A stretch of DNA of 64,000 bases, taken from positions 4,524,799-4,588,798 of the forward strand of contig NZ_KB905370.1 in NCBI RefSeq assembly GCF_000378985.1, in the 5' to 3' direction. The notes below the pieces were generated by a model. That model ran no database searches and was not told the DNA's origin. It saw only the letters and a program-made list of their open reading frames with translations. Origin of the DNA: Ensifer sp. BR816. Lineage in GTDB: Bacteria; Pseudomonadota; Alphaproteobacteria; Rhizobiales; Rhizobiaceae. Positions 43,123 to 52,100 of this stretch are shown here, in pieces. Position 1 is the stretch's first letter, and each line of letters opens with the position of its first letter. Both the position numbers and the translations under genes were made by a program.

Positions 43123-43722
43123 ATGGACAAGGACCACATGACGCGCCGGATTCTGGTGTTGGGCGGCCTGGCTTTGCTGGCCTCCGGATGTCATTCGTTG
43201 CGGCCCCTGGGAGGGTTTGTGGGAGGAACGCAGACGCCTATGGCCGGCACGCGGATCGACCCGCGCTACCGAAGGCAGGAAGTCGCCTATACAGGCAGCG
43301 AGGCGCCCGGGACGATCGTCGTCGATACGACGCAGCGATATCTCTACTACGTTGAAGGCGGCGGCTGGGCTATTCGCTACGGCATCGGGGTCGGGGAGGA
43401 AGGGCGCACGGTCAAGGGCCGGGCGACGATCGGCCGCAAGGCGGAATGGCCCTCCTGGAGACCGACCGAAGACATGATGCAGCGCAAGCCGCACCTTCGG
43501 CAATATGCCGGCGGTGTCACCGGCGGCCCCCACAATCCGCTTGGGGCAGCCGCCCTCTATCTTTACCGCGGCGGAGAAGACAGCATGTTCCGGCTGCACG
43601 GTACGAACGAGCCGTGGACTATCGGCCAGGCGGTGTCGAGCGGATGCGTTCGTCTGACGAACGAGGACATCGTCGATCTCTACAGCCGTACCCCTGTCGG
43701 TACGACCGTATTGATCATCTGA
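43123..43722 (+). CDS. L,D-transpeptidase (ErfK/YbiS/YkuD family) lipoprotein
   Basis: 199 residues. A signal and lipobox ('LGGLALLASGC') precede a YkuD domain: 'TIVVDTTQRYLYYVEGGGWAIRYGIGVG' (shortened), 'GGPHNPLGAAALYL', and the active site 'HGTNEPWTIGQAVSSGCVRLTNED' with catalytic His and Cys. It forms 3-3 cross-links or anchors proteins to peptidoglycan. ATG 43123 is chosen for the signal peptide and an AGGTGA site; ATG 43045 or GTG 43039 are possible longer starts overlapping the upstream gene. Confidence 0.87.
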   Translation: MDKDHMTRRILVLGGLALLASGCHSLRPLGGFVGGTQTPMAGTRIDPRYRRQEVAYTGSEAPGTIVVDTTQRYLYYVEGGGWAIRYGIGVGEEGRTVKGRATIGRKAEWPSWRPTEDMMQRKPHLRQYAGGVTGGPHNPLGAAALYLYRGGEDSMFRLHGTNEPWTIGQAVSSGCVRLTNEDIVDLYSRTPVGTTVLII

Positions 43723-43788
43723 TCGGGATCGTCGGAACGCCCACCCGGGCCGCTGCGACTACTCGTTGAATTAATGTCGATCTCCCCA

Positions 43789-43819
43789 TTGCATCTCTAG
43801 TGGCTAGAGGTCTTATAAG
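43789..43819 (+). promoter_or_regulatory. MerR-family-type metal promoter and operator
   Basis: TTGCAT (43789-43794) and TATAAG (43814-43819) are 19 nt apart, the overlong spacing typical of MerR-activated promoters. The spacer holds a dyad, CTCTAG-TGG-CTAGAG, whose core TAGTGGCTA is that of CadR/PbrR-type operators. It lies 29 nt before the ATPase start. No merR-family gene is in the window. Confidence 0.8.
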
Positions 43820-43847
43820 GGCGCCTCATGCACGAGAGGACGCACCC

Positions 43848-46052
43848 ATGACCACGTCATTGCAGACACGATTCCGGATTGGAGGCATGGACTGCGCCTC
43901 GTGCGCCGCGAAGATCAACACGGCGGTGCTGCGCATGCCCAAAGTCGAGGAAGTTTCCGTTTCGGTCACCGGCGGCACGATGACCGTGAAGCACAGCGCC
44001 GGTGCCGACGTCGCCGAAATCGAAAAGAAAGTCTCGAGCCTCGGTTTCACGATCGCGCCCATCGTGGCGAAGCGTGCGGCGAAGGTGCAGGAGCATAACC
44101 ATGCCGGCCTGCTCGGGGACGCGCCGGCTCCGGCCCCGAAGGAGTGGGAGGGCGGCGAGGCCCTGCACGGCCACGCGCATGGTCCGGGCGAAGGCCCGTG
44201 GTGGCGGGGCAGGAAAGGGCGTCTCACCCTTTCGGCCGGAGCGGCGCTTGTCGTCGCCTATGGCGTCGGCCATCTTTTTCCGCAGATCGAGACCTACGCC
44301 TTCGTCATCGCCATGTTCGTCGGCCTCATTCCGATCGCGCGACGCGCGATCATGGCCGCCTTTGCCGGCACGCCGTTCTCCATAGAAATGCTGATGACGA
44401 TCGCCGCGGTCGGGGCGCTGATCATCAATGCCACGGAAGAGGCGGCAGCGGTCGTCTTCCTGTTCCTGGTGGGCGAACTGCTGGAAGGCGTGGCAGCCGG
44501 CAAGGCGCGCGACAGCATCAAGGCGCTGGCCGCCCTGGTGCCGAAGACCGCGCTGCTCGAGGAAAACGACAAGATACGTGAAGTGCCGGCGGACTCGCTG
44601 GCGGTGGGATCGATCATCCTGGTTCGCCCCGGCGACCGCATCTCCGCCGATGGGGTGATCGTTTCCGGCGAGTGCGCGATCGACGAGGCGCCCGTGACCG
44701 GCGAGAGCGTGCCGGTTCAAAAGGGCGTCGACGCGACCGTCTTTGCCGGCACGGTCAACGGCGACGCCGCCTTGCGTGTCGAAGTGACTGCGACGGCAGA
44801 GGACAATACCATTGCCCGGGTCGTCAAGCTCGTCGAGGAGGCGCAGGAATCGAAGGCGCCGACCGAGCGTTTCATCGATCGCTTCTCCAAATACTATACG
44901 CCCGGGGTGGTCGCAGTCGCTGCGCTGGTGGCCGTTCTGCCGCCGATCATGGTGGGCGCGAGCTGGAGCGAATGGGGCTACAAGGGTCTGGCGATCCTGC
45001 TGATCGGCTGCCCCTGTGCCCTGGTCATCTCGACCCCGGCTGCGATCGCCGCCTCGCTTTCCGCCGGTGCGCGCAAAGGCCTGCTGATGAAAGGCGGCGC
45101 GGTGCTCGAAGGGCTTGGCAAGCTGACGGCCGTCGCTCTGGACAAGACGGGGACCCTGACCGAAGGCAAGCCGAAGGTGACCGATCTCGTGCCGTTCGGA
45201 AAGTCGGGACCCGAGACCCTTCGGCTGGCGGCCGCGCTCGAGGTCGGCTCGAGCCATCCGCTGGCGCTGGCAATCCTCGCAAAGGCCGAGGAAGACGGGA
45301 TCGAGATCCCGGCGGCAAGCCACTCGAAAGCGCTGGGCGGCAAGGGAGTCACGGCGGTGATTGATGGCGAAGAGGTGTTCTTCGGATCACCGAAGGCGGC
45401 CGCGGAACGGACCTCGATCGGCATGGCGCATTCGCGGATGATCACGGCGCTGAACGATGAGGGCAAGACAGTCTCGGTCCTCGTTGCCGGCAGCACCCTT
45501 GCCGGTGCCATCGCCATGCGCGATGAACCGCGGCCCGATGCCGTTGCCGGCCTCAAGGCGCTGGCCGGTGCCGGCATCCGGACGGTAATGCTAACCGGTG
45601 ACAACAAGCGCACCGCGACCGCGATCGGGGCGCAGCTCGGGATCGAGGTGAGGGCCGAGCTGATGCCGGAGGACAAGCAGCGGATCGTCGGCGACCTGAA
45701 GAAGGAAGGTTTCGTCGTCGGCAAGGTCGGAGACGGCATCAACGATGCGCCGGCACTTGCCGCCGCCGATATCGGCATCGCCATGGGCGGAGGGACGGAC
45801 GTCGCCCTGGAAACCGCCGATGCGGCAGTTCTTCACGGCCGCGTCGGAGATGTCGCCCGGATGGTGGAGCTCTCCAAGCGCACCATGCGCAACATCTTCC
45901 AGAACATCGGCATGGCCCTGGGGTTGAAGGCCGTTTTCCTGGTGACCACGATCATCGGCGTGACCGGGCTATGGCCGGCAATCCTGGCCGACACGGGCGC
46001 AACCGTGCTCGTGACGATGAATGCCCTGCGCCTGCTTCGACCCGTCCGGTAA
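43848..46052 (+). CDS. zntA: P-type Zn2+/Cd2+/Pb2+-exporting ATPase
   Basis: 734 residues. An N-terminal heavy-metal domain with GMDCASC, a His-rich linker (HNHAG, LHGHAHG), membrane helices with CPC in 'LLIGCPCAL', phosphorylation site DKTGTLT, 'SSHPLA' and 'GDGINDAPAL'. The last helices read 'LGLKAVFLVTTIIG' and 'ILADTGATVLVTMNALRLL'; the Lys and Asp are the PIB-2 metal ligands, so Zn/Cd/Pb rather than Cu. ATG 43848 follows GAGAGGA. The promoter is of the MerR type. Confidence 0.93.
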   Translation: MTTSLQTRFRIGGMDCASCAAKINTAVLRMPKVEEVSVSVTGGTMTVKHSAGADVAEIEKKVSSLGFTIAPIVAKRAAKVQEHNHAGLLGDAPAPAPKEWEGGEALHGHAHGPGEGPWWRGRKGRLTLSAGAALVVAYGVGHLFPQIETYAFVIAMFVGLIPIARRAIMAAFAGTPFSIEMLMTIAAVGALIINATEEAAAVVFLFLVGELLEGVAAGKARDSIKALAALVPKTALLEENDKIREVPADSLAVGSIILVRPGDRISADGVIVSGECAIDEAPVTGESVPVQKGVDATVFAGTVNGDAALRVEVTATAEDNTIARVVKLVEEAQESKAPTERFIDRFSKYYTPGVVAVAALVAVLPPIMVGASWSEWGYKGLAILLIGCPCALVISTPAAIAASLSAGARKGLLMKGGAVLEGLGKLTAVALDKTGTLTEGKPKVTDLVPFGKSGPETLRLAAALEVGSSHPLALAILAKAEEDGIEIPAASHSKALGGKGVTAVIDGEEVFFGSPKAAAERTSIGMAHSRMITALNDEGKTVSVLVAGSTLAGAIAMRDEPRPDAVAGLKALAGAGIRTVMLTGDNKRTATAIGAQLGIEVRAELMPEDKQRIVGDLKKEGFVVGKVGDGINDAPALAAADIGIAMGGGTDVALETADAAVLHGRVGDVARMVELSKRTMRNIFQNIGMALGLKAVFLVTTIIGVTGLWPAILADTGATVLVTMNALRLLRPVR

Positions 46053-46079
46053 GGTTGCGGAGAGGCACTCCCGCAGGCG

Positions 46080-47288
46080 TCAGATCTTGACGAGCATGGC
46101 CGTCACATACATGAAGCCGACGCCGGCGGCGAGGCCACCGAATGCCGCGGGGCCGAGGAGGCCGCCAAGGCCGCCGCGCTCGTCCGCGCCACGGGAGAGC
46201 AAGGCGGTTACCTCGACGATGACCTGGGCGATGGCGCCGGCACCGATTGCGAGCGCAATGGCTGTCCACTGCGGCGCAAAGGCGAGGCTTCCAACCCAGA
46301 TCCCGACAACCGCCGGTCCACCGGCGAGCAAAGCGAGGCCGACGAACGACAGGAGCGGCGGCCGCATTTTCAGGAGCGGGGCGGCGATGCCGATCCCCTC
46401 GGTGACGTTGTGAAGAGTGAAGCCAAGCACGAGGAAGGTGCCGAGGCCGGCAGCACCCGCGGTAAAGGCGGCGCCGATCGCCAGTCCTTCGCCGAAATTG
46501 TGCAGGCCGATCCCAAGCGCGATGTAGGTCGCAAGCGCCAGCCCGGTCGGAGAGCCGTTGCGCCGGCCGATCGCCATCAGCGCCAGGAAGCTTGCTGCCG
46601 CAACGAGCACGACCATGATGCTTCCCTGGAAGACCGCTGCGGCTTCGCCCGCGAATTCCAATGCTTCGATCGTGGTGTCGACCAGCAGGAAGGCGAGCAG
46701 CCCCACGGTCATGGCCAAGAGGAAGGTCATGGTGTTGCGACCGGCACTGCGAAGGGCGGGATAGCATAGGAGCCCGACCGCCACCGGCAGGATGCCGACG
46801 AAGGCGCCGAGGATGGCCTGGGAGGCGAGCGTGCCGCTCGAGACCGTCGGCGTCGGCACGGCGACCGGAATTTCGTGATCGAAGGTTGCGCCGGTGTTGG
46901 TGACGAGCGTGACGTTATGGGCTTCGCCGAGCACCCAGGGGAACGGAATCGAGATCCACGCGGTGTGCCCGCGCGCAATCGCGCCGGCGGGCTCCTGCGC
47001 GAACTGCCAGTAGGCCGCATCGACCTGCACCTGTGCGATCGTCATCGGCTCCGATCCGCCGGCGCGGACGAGCATCCGCAGACCGTCCTGATCGAGGACC
47101 ATGCGCTCGATTGTCAGGTTCTCGACCGGCGGTGCGCCATTGTTGAAGCCCTGCAACGGGTCGGTCTGGACTAGCCAGAGAATGGCCGCCGCCAGCACGG
47201 CGACCGGCAGCAGAAGCCAGGCGAGATGACGCGACCCCGGGGCGGCGACGGTCGTGGCGGGATGGAGGTTGCGCGGGTTCTCGTTCAT
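46080..47288 (-). CDS. ZIP-family divalent metal permease
   Basis: 402 residues. One N-terminal helix (22-42), a ~95-residue periplasmic segment, then about eight helices. ZIP metal-site motifs are clear: 'HNFGEGLAIGAAF' and 'HNVTEGIGIAAPL'. ZIPs normally import Zn, Fe or Mn. The extra periplasmic domain before the channel is unusual. Its ATG overlaps the stop of the multicopper oxidase gene, so the two are co-translated, and the operon promoter carries an MntR-like box, pointing to manganese. Ends 27 nt from the converging zntA end. Confidence 0.88.
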   Translation of the reverse strand: MNENPRNLHPATTVAAPGSRHLAWLLLPVAVLAAAILWLVQTDPLQGFNNGAPPVENLTIERMVLDQDGLRMLVRAGGSEPMTIAQVQVDAAYWQFAQEPAGAIARGHTAWISIPFPWVLGEAHNVTLVTNTGATFDHEIPVAVPTPTVSSGTLASQAILGAFVGILPVAVGLLCYPALRSAGRNTMTFLLAMTVGLLAFLLVDTTIEALEFAGEAAAVFQGSIMVVLVAAASFLALMAIGRRNGSPTGLALATYIALGIGLHNFGEGLAIGAAFTAGAAGLGTFLVLGFTLHNVTEGIGIAAPLLKMRPPLLSFVGLALLAGGPAVVGIWVGSLAFAPQWTAIALAIGAGAIAQVIVEVTALLSRGADERGGLGGLLGPAAFGGLAAGVGFMYVTAMLVKI

Positions 47289-48409
47289 GCCAGCTCCTCC
47301 ACGACATCGAACATGCCCATCCAGCCGAGCTCGGTGAATTCCGACTGGTGGGCGTGAAACATATAGGCGCCGGGCTCATGATCCTTGAAGCTGAACTCGA
47401 GGATGCCGCGCTGGGCCTGACACTGGGTGATAAGGTCGACCGTCTTCAGCGTCGGCGTCAGCGTCGTGCCCTGGTCGTAGTAGTCGAAGAAGTTTGCGTG
47501 CAGGTGGAAGGAATTGATCGGATCGAATTCGGTGACATTGACAAGATAGATGCGCACCGGCCGGTTCTTGACGACCTTGATCGGCTCCTTGGCGTAGCAA
47601 TGCGCGATCGTGTTGCAGGCGTAAAACTCGTTCTCGCCGTCGAAATTCGTGTCGAAGGCGTTCATGATCATGGCCATTTCCTGCCATTCGGCATTTTCCG
47701 GCGATCCGAACAGCCGAGACTTCGCCACCTCGGCATTGTCGGGATGACGAGCCGGATCCGGATCGATCACGAACATTCCGTACATGCCCTTGTGGATGTG
47801 CCGGGCAAGCGGCAGGGCGTGACAGTGATAAAGATGGCAGCCAAACGGCTTCGCATCGAAGTCGTAGATGAATTCCTCCCCGGGGCCGACGACGCCGGCG
47901 CCCGGGATGCCGTCCATGCGGGCGGAATGGATGCCATGGAAATGCATGGAATGGGGGTGCGAGCCGTAATTCTTGAAGACGATCCTGAGGCGGTCGCCCT
48001 CGGTGGCGCGGATGGCGGGACCCGGCACCCGGCCATTGTAGGTCCAGGCGGGGAACATCACGCCCGGCGCGATTTCGATCTCTTTTTCCTCGGCGACGAT
48101 TTCGAAGCTCCTGAGCCTCCGGCCGTCGGGAAGCGTCGAAACCGTTCCGGTGTACCAGTCGGTCAGCAATTTCGTCGGATCGAAACCGTTGCGCTCATTG
48201 TCGACCGTTCCGACGGTGATCATCGCGCCGTGGGCGGTTTGGTGCGAAGGCGCTGCAAAGCCTTGCGGCTTGGCGCCTGCCGCATGGTTACCGTGGCCTT
48301 CCTGGGCGACGGTCCTGGTCGCGCAGATAGATGTAGCGCCGATCGTCGCGGCTCCCCCGCCGAGCAGCAGGTTCCGCCTGCTCAACGCCGCTTGCGCCCA
48401 TTTCAGCAT
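47285..48409 (-). CDS. Two-domain multicopper oxidase, Tat-exported
   Basis: 374 residues. A Tat signal (SRRNLLLGGG at 10-19) directs the folded protein to the periplasm. Copper ligands: 'SMHFHGIH' (HxH 156-158), 'YHCHALPLARHIHKGM' (HCH 195-197, His204, Met209: type 1 site in domain 1), 'SFHLHANFF' and 'MFHAHQSEF'. This is a two-domain laccase-like oxidase rather than nitrite reductase. ATG 48409 matches the signal; the 48433 start is less likely. Translationally coupled to the ZIP permease, suggesting an oxidase-permease pair. Substrate unknown; Mn(II) or Fe(II) is inferred from the MntR-like box. Confidence 0.87.
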   Translation of the reverse strand: MLKWAQAALSRRNLLLGGGAATIGATSICATRTVAQEGHGNHAAGAKPQGFAAPSHQTAHGAMITVGTVDNERNGFDPTKLLTDWYTGTVSTLPDGRRLRSFEIVAEEKEIEIAPGVMFPAWTYNGRVPGPAIRATEGDRLRIVFKNYGSHPHSMHFHGIHSARMDGIPGAGVVGPGEEFIYDFDAKPFGCHLYHCHALPLARHIHKGMYGMFVIDPDPARHPDNAEVAKSRLFGSPENAEWQEMAMIMNAFDTNFDGENEFYACNTIAHCYAKEPIKVVKNRPVRIYLVNVTEFDPINSFHLHANFFDYYDQGTTLTPTLKTVDLITQCQAQRGILEFSFKDHEPGAYMFHAHQSEFTELGWMGMFDVVEELA

Positions 48410-48442
48410 GGTCCGCTCCACTTCGATTAGCATACGAGATGA

Positions 48443-48479
48443 AATAGAGCATGATGGTATGAATATAGCAAGTGCTATA
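48443..48479 (-). promoter_or_regulatory. Oxidase-ZIP promoter overlapped by an MntR-like box
   Basis: A perfect palindrome TATAGCAAGTGCTATA (48464-48479) contains ATAGC-N4-GCTAT, the core of the E. coli MntR box. On the minus strand it covers the proposed -35 TTGCTA (48466-48471); -10 TCTATT (48443-48448) follows after 17 nt. Binding there would block transcription of the oxidase-permease operon when Mn is plentiful. Confidence 0.7.
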
Positions 48480-48542
48480 ATCTGGAGAGCGCGCTATTGA
48501 CGCCTTTGAGGTGGGTGCGCGTGATAAACATTTATAGACGGA

Positions 48543-48571
48543 TTGAAAAATAGCTGCGGCTATACTATTTC
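48543..48571 (+). promoter_or_regulatory. mntR promoter with MntR-like box
   Basis: ATAGC-TGCG-GCTAT (48550-48563) is a second exact ATAGC-N4-GCTAT box. It lies in the 17-nt spacer between a possible -35 TTGAAA (48543-48548) and -10 TATTTC (48566-48571), 35 nt before the mntR start, suggesting autoregulation. Confidence 0.6.
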
Positions 48572-48605
48572 GGGACCGGTAATCATCATCAAAGGAATCT
48601 CCGAC

Positions 48606-49088
48606 TTGCCGCAGCAAGAGGACACCGCGAACCTCGTCGAAACGAGCCTGATCGACGCAGATACCCAAGTCGAAAGCTTTCGTCAGACGCGCAACAACCG
48701 CCGCACCGAACTCATCGAAGATTACGTCGAGCTCATCGCCGACCTTCTGGAAGACGGCGGGGAAGCGCGGCAGGTGGACATTGCCCAGCGCTTAGGCGTC
48801 GCGCAGCCCACCGTCGCGAAAATGCTGAAGCGGCTGACGGCCGAAGGCTATATTCAGCAGCGCCGCTACCGCGGCATCTTTCTCACGGCGGCGGGCAGGG
48901 CGCTTGCCGACCGCAGCCGCGAGCGACACCAGATCGTTGAATCCTTCCTCTGCGCCATCGGCATCTCGCCCGAAACCGCCCGCATCGATGCGGAAGGCAT
49001 GGAGCACCACGCCAGTCCCGAGACGCTGCAGGCCTTCAGGCGCTTCCTCGTCCGTGGAGAAGGAGCGGGTGCGCCCGAGCCGAAGTGA
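48606..49088 (+). CDS. mntR: Manganese-responsive regulator MntR (DtxR family)
   Basis: 160 residues, close to E. coli MntR in length and sequence flow: '[31 protein letters not shown]' (shortened) is the start of the winged helix, '[11 protein letters not shown]' the recognition helix, and '[11 protein letters not shown]', '[10 protein letters not shown]' hold the metal ligands. It represses Mn uptake when Mn2+ binds. The start must be TTG 48606: it is preceded by AAAGGAA and no ATG or GTG occurs before the conserved region. Divergent from the oxidase-ZIP operon, with a matching box on each side. Confidence 0.9.
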   Translation: MPQQEDTANLVETSLIDADTQVESFRQTRNNRRTELIEDYVELIADLLEDGGEARQVDIAQRLGVAQPTVAKMLKRLTAEGYIQQRRYRGIFLTAAGRALADRSRERHQIVESFLCAIGISPETARIDAEGMEHHASPETLQAFRRFLVRGEGAGAPEPK

Positions 49089-49132
49089 ATCACGGGTCCG
49101 CTTGCGGCGCTTGGGACTTGGGCTGGCTTGGG

Positions 49133-52100
49133 CTAGCCGAGGATCACCCAGACATCGTGGAGATGACCGTCGTCGGCAAGCGCCACCCTGGCATCGGACA
49201 GTTGTTCGCCATCCAGGAACAGCGCCCGCACGCCGCGGCCCGTTCCAGCCTTGTTGTCCACATGGATGAGATAGGTTGTCGATCCATGCTTGTATCGTAG
49301 TTCGTAATCCTGCCAATTCCCGGGCACGCAGGGTTCAATCGCGAGACGATCGCCTTCACGACGAAAACCAAGGATCGCTTCCAGCGCCACGCGATAGAGC
49401 CAACCGGCCGATCCCGTATACCATGTCCAGCCGCCGCGCCCGCTGTGCGGCGACGCGCCATAGACGTCGGCACTGACCACATAGGGCTCGACCATATAGT
49501 GCTGGGCGTCCTGTCGCGTCGTCGCATGGTTGACCGGGTTGAGCAGGTTCCAGAGTTGCATGGCCTTGTCGCCATCGCCCTTGAGGGCGGCAGCCAGCAC
49601 GACCCAGGCCGCCGCATGGGTATATTGCCCGCCGTTCTCCCGGATGCCGGGAACATAGCCCTTGATGTAGCCCGGCTGCAGCGCCCCCTTGTCGAAGGGC
49701 GGGTCGAACAGCTGGATCAGCTTGTGTTGATGGCGAACGAGCCTTTGATAGACGGCGTCCATCGCCTTCGAAGCTCGCTCCGGATCGGCTCTACCGGAGA
49801 TGACGGCCCAGGCCTGCGGGATCGCATCGATCTGGCATTCGTCGTTGGAGGTGGAGCCGAGCGGCGTGCCATCATCAAAATAGGCGCGGCGATACCAGGC
49901 GCCGTCCCAGGCGTGCGCTTCGAGAGCGGCACGCAATTTTTCGGCCCGTTCACGGCACCACGCGGCGCGGCTTTCGTCTCCGCGCGACGATGCGATCGCC
50001 TCGAAGGCCCCCAGGACAGTCAGGAAGAACCAGCCGTTCCAGACGCTCTCACCCTTGCCCTCGGCACCGACCTTGTTCATGCCGTCGTTCCAGTCACCCG
50101 TCCCGATCAGCGGCAAGCCGTGGCGGCCGAGGTTGAATCCGCGTTCCAGAGCCCGGACGCAGTGCTCGTAGATTGTTTCTGCTTCGGCGCTGAGGTCCGG
50201 TCGTCCGAAGGCTTCCTCCTGGTCCTCCTCCAGAACTGGCGCGCTGATGAAAGGCACCACCTCATCGAGTATCTTGATGTCGCCCGTCGCCGTAACATAG
50301 TGATGGACGACGAACGGCAGAAAGTAGAGGTCGTCGGTCATCCGGGTGCGTACCCCGACGCCGGACGGCGGGTGCCACCAATGCTGGACGTCCCCCTCGC
50401 TGAATTGGCGGGCGGCGGCTCGCAGAATTTGTGAACGTGCTTCCTGCGGGGCGCAATGGACGAGGGCCATCACATCCTGCAGCTGATCGCGAAAACCGAA
50501 CGCGCCGCCGGACTGATAGAAGGCAGAGCGGGCCCAGACGCGACAGGCAAGCACCTGGTACAGCAGCCATCCGTTCAGCATCAGGTCGAAGGCAGGGTCC
50601 GGCGTCCTGACCGAAACGGTTTCGAGAATATCGCCCCAGTGCCGAGACACGATCGCCAGGCTCTCTCGTCCGCGATGCGGATCTGCATATTGCCGCACGA
50701 GGGTACGGACCTGGTCGAGGTCATCGCCCTGGCCGAGCGCAAAAACGACCTCGGTCTTCTCACCGGGGGCCAGGTGAATGTCCACCATCAGCGCGGCGCA
50801 GGGATCTCTAAGGGAGCCGAACTGCGCCGCGAAACTCGCTTTCTCGAGGCCCTCGGGTCGCGATACGGAACCGTAGCGGCCAAGAAATTCGGCACGGTCG
50901 CCAGTGGCCGATCGCGGGACCTCGCTTGCGGCGGCAAAGGCCAGCTTTCCGGCGAACGCACCCTCCCAGATGTTGGTCGCAATGATTGCTCCCGACTGCA
51001 GGTCGCGTTCACAGATGACCTGCATCATCGCGTCCTCGCGCTGTGTCCCTAGAACCCATTCGGCGAAATAGGTCGCCGTCAAATGACGCGCGCTCGCTCC
51101 GTCGTTCAGCAACGAGAGACGGACGATCTTGATCGGATCGTCCCACGGAACGTGCACCGTCATCTCCTGCCGCAGCAAACGGCTGTCGCTCTCATACCGG
51201 CTATAGCCCTGCCCGTGCCGAACGGTGACCGAGGCACCGCGCCCGAGTGGGAGAGGCGTGGGCGTCCAGATCTCGCCGCTTTCCTCGTCCCGGAGGTAGA
51301 CGACCTCGCCGGGCGTGTCCGACACCGGGTCGTTCGACCAGGGCGTCAGCCTGTTGAGCTGACTGTTGCCCGCCCAGGTGAAGCCGAGCCCGGCGTCGCT
51401 CGTCAGGCAACCGAAATTCGGGTTGGCGAGCACGTTGCACCACGGCGCCGGGGTGTGTGCTCCCGCACCGTCCACCACGATGACATATTCTTTTCCGTCT
51501 TTGGCGAAGCCGCCGAACCCGTTCCAATAGATGAGGTCTGCGCCGGGGTCGGCGGGGCGTCTTGCTGGTGCTTCCGGCATCCGTGGCCGGGATGCTCCCA
51601 AAGCCGGCGACGCGCTTTTTCGCCCCTCAAGCTGGTCGGCGAGCGATCCTTGGCTGCTTGACAGGACAATGCGTGCCGCGGCGGTGAGCGTCTCCAGATG
51701 ATCGTCTGGAACCTCGGCCGCCGACAGGATGTAGATTCCCGGCGGCTTCTCGATCGGCTCGCCCTCGGCGTTGGTTTGGAGTGTCTGTACCAACGCCTCC
51801 GTCGCGCCCGGGTCCCGTTCATCGAGGAGGACGAGGTCGAAAACCAGACCCCGACGCAGGCTGAATGCATGCGCGCGGATCGCCTCGCCAGCGAGCGACT
51901 CATCCCCGCCTGCGGCGATGCGTAACAGAACGATCGGAAGGTCGCCGGATATTCCATGCGACCAGAGCGCCTCTCTCATCAGTCTTGTGTTCACGGATGC
52001 CGTTGAATCTCGAAAGATTGAATCGGCGAAGACGATCCTTCCCGCGAGCCGGTTGAACAGAGCGACGTCGTCACCAGTAAGTTTCCAATCCCGAAGCTCG

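Noticed and set aside
47285-48409. Copper nitrite reductase (NirK)
   Set aside because: Both are two-domain cupredoxins, but the HCHALPLARHIHKGM motif and paired HxH motifs in both domains fit a laccase-like multicopper oxidase, and no denitrification genes are nearby.
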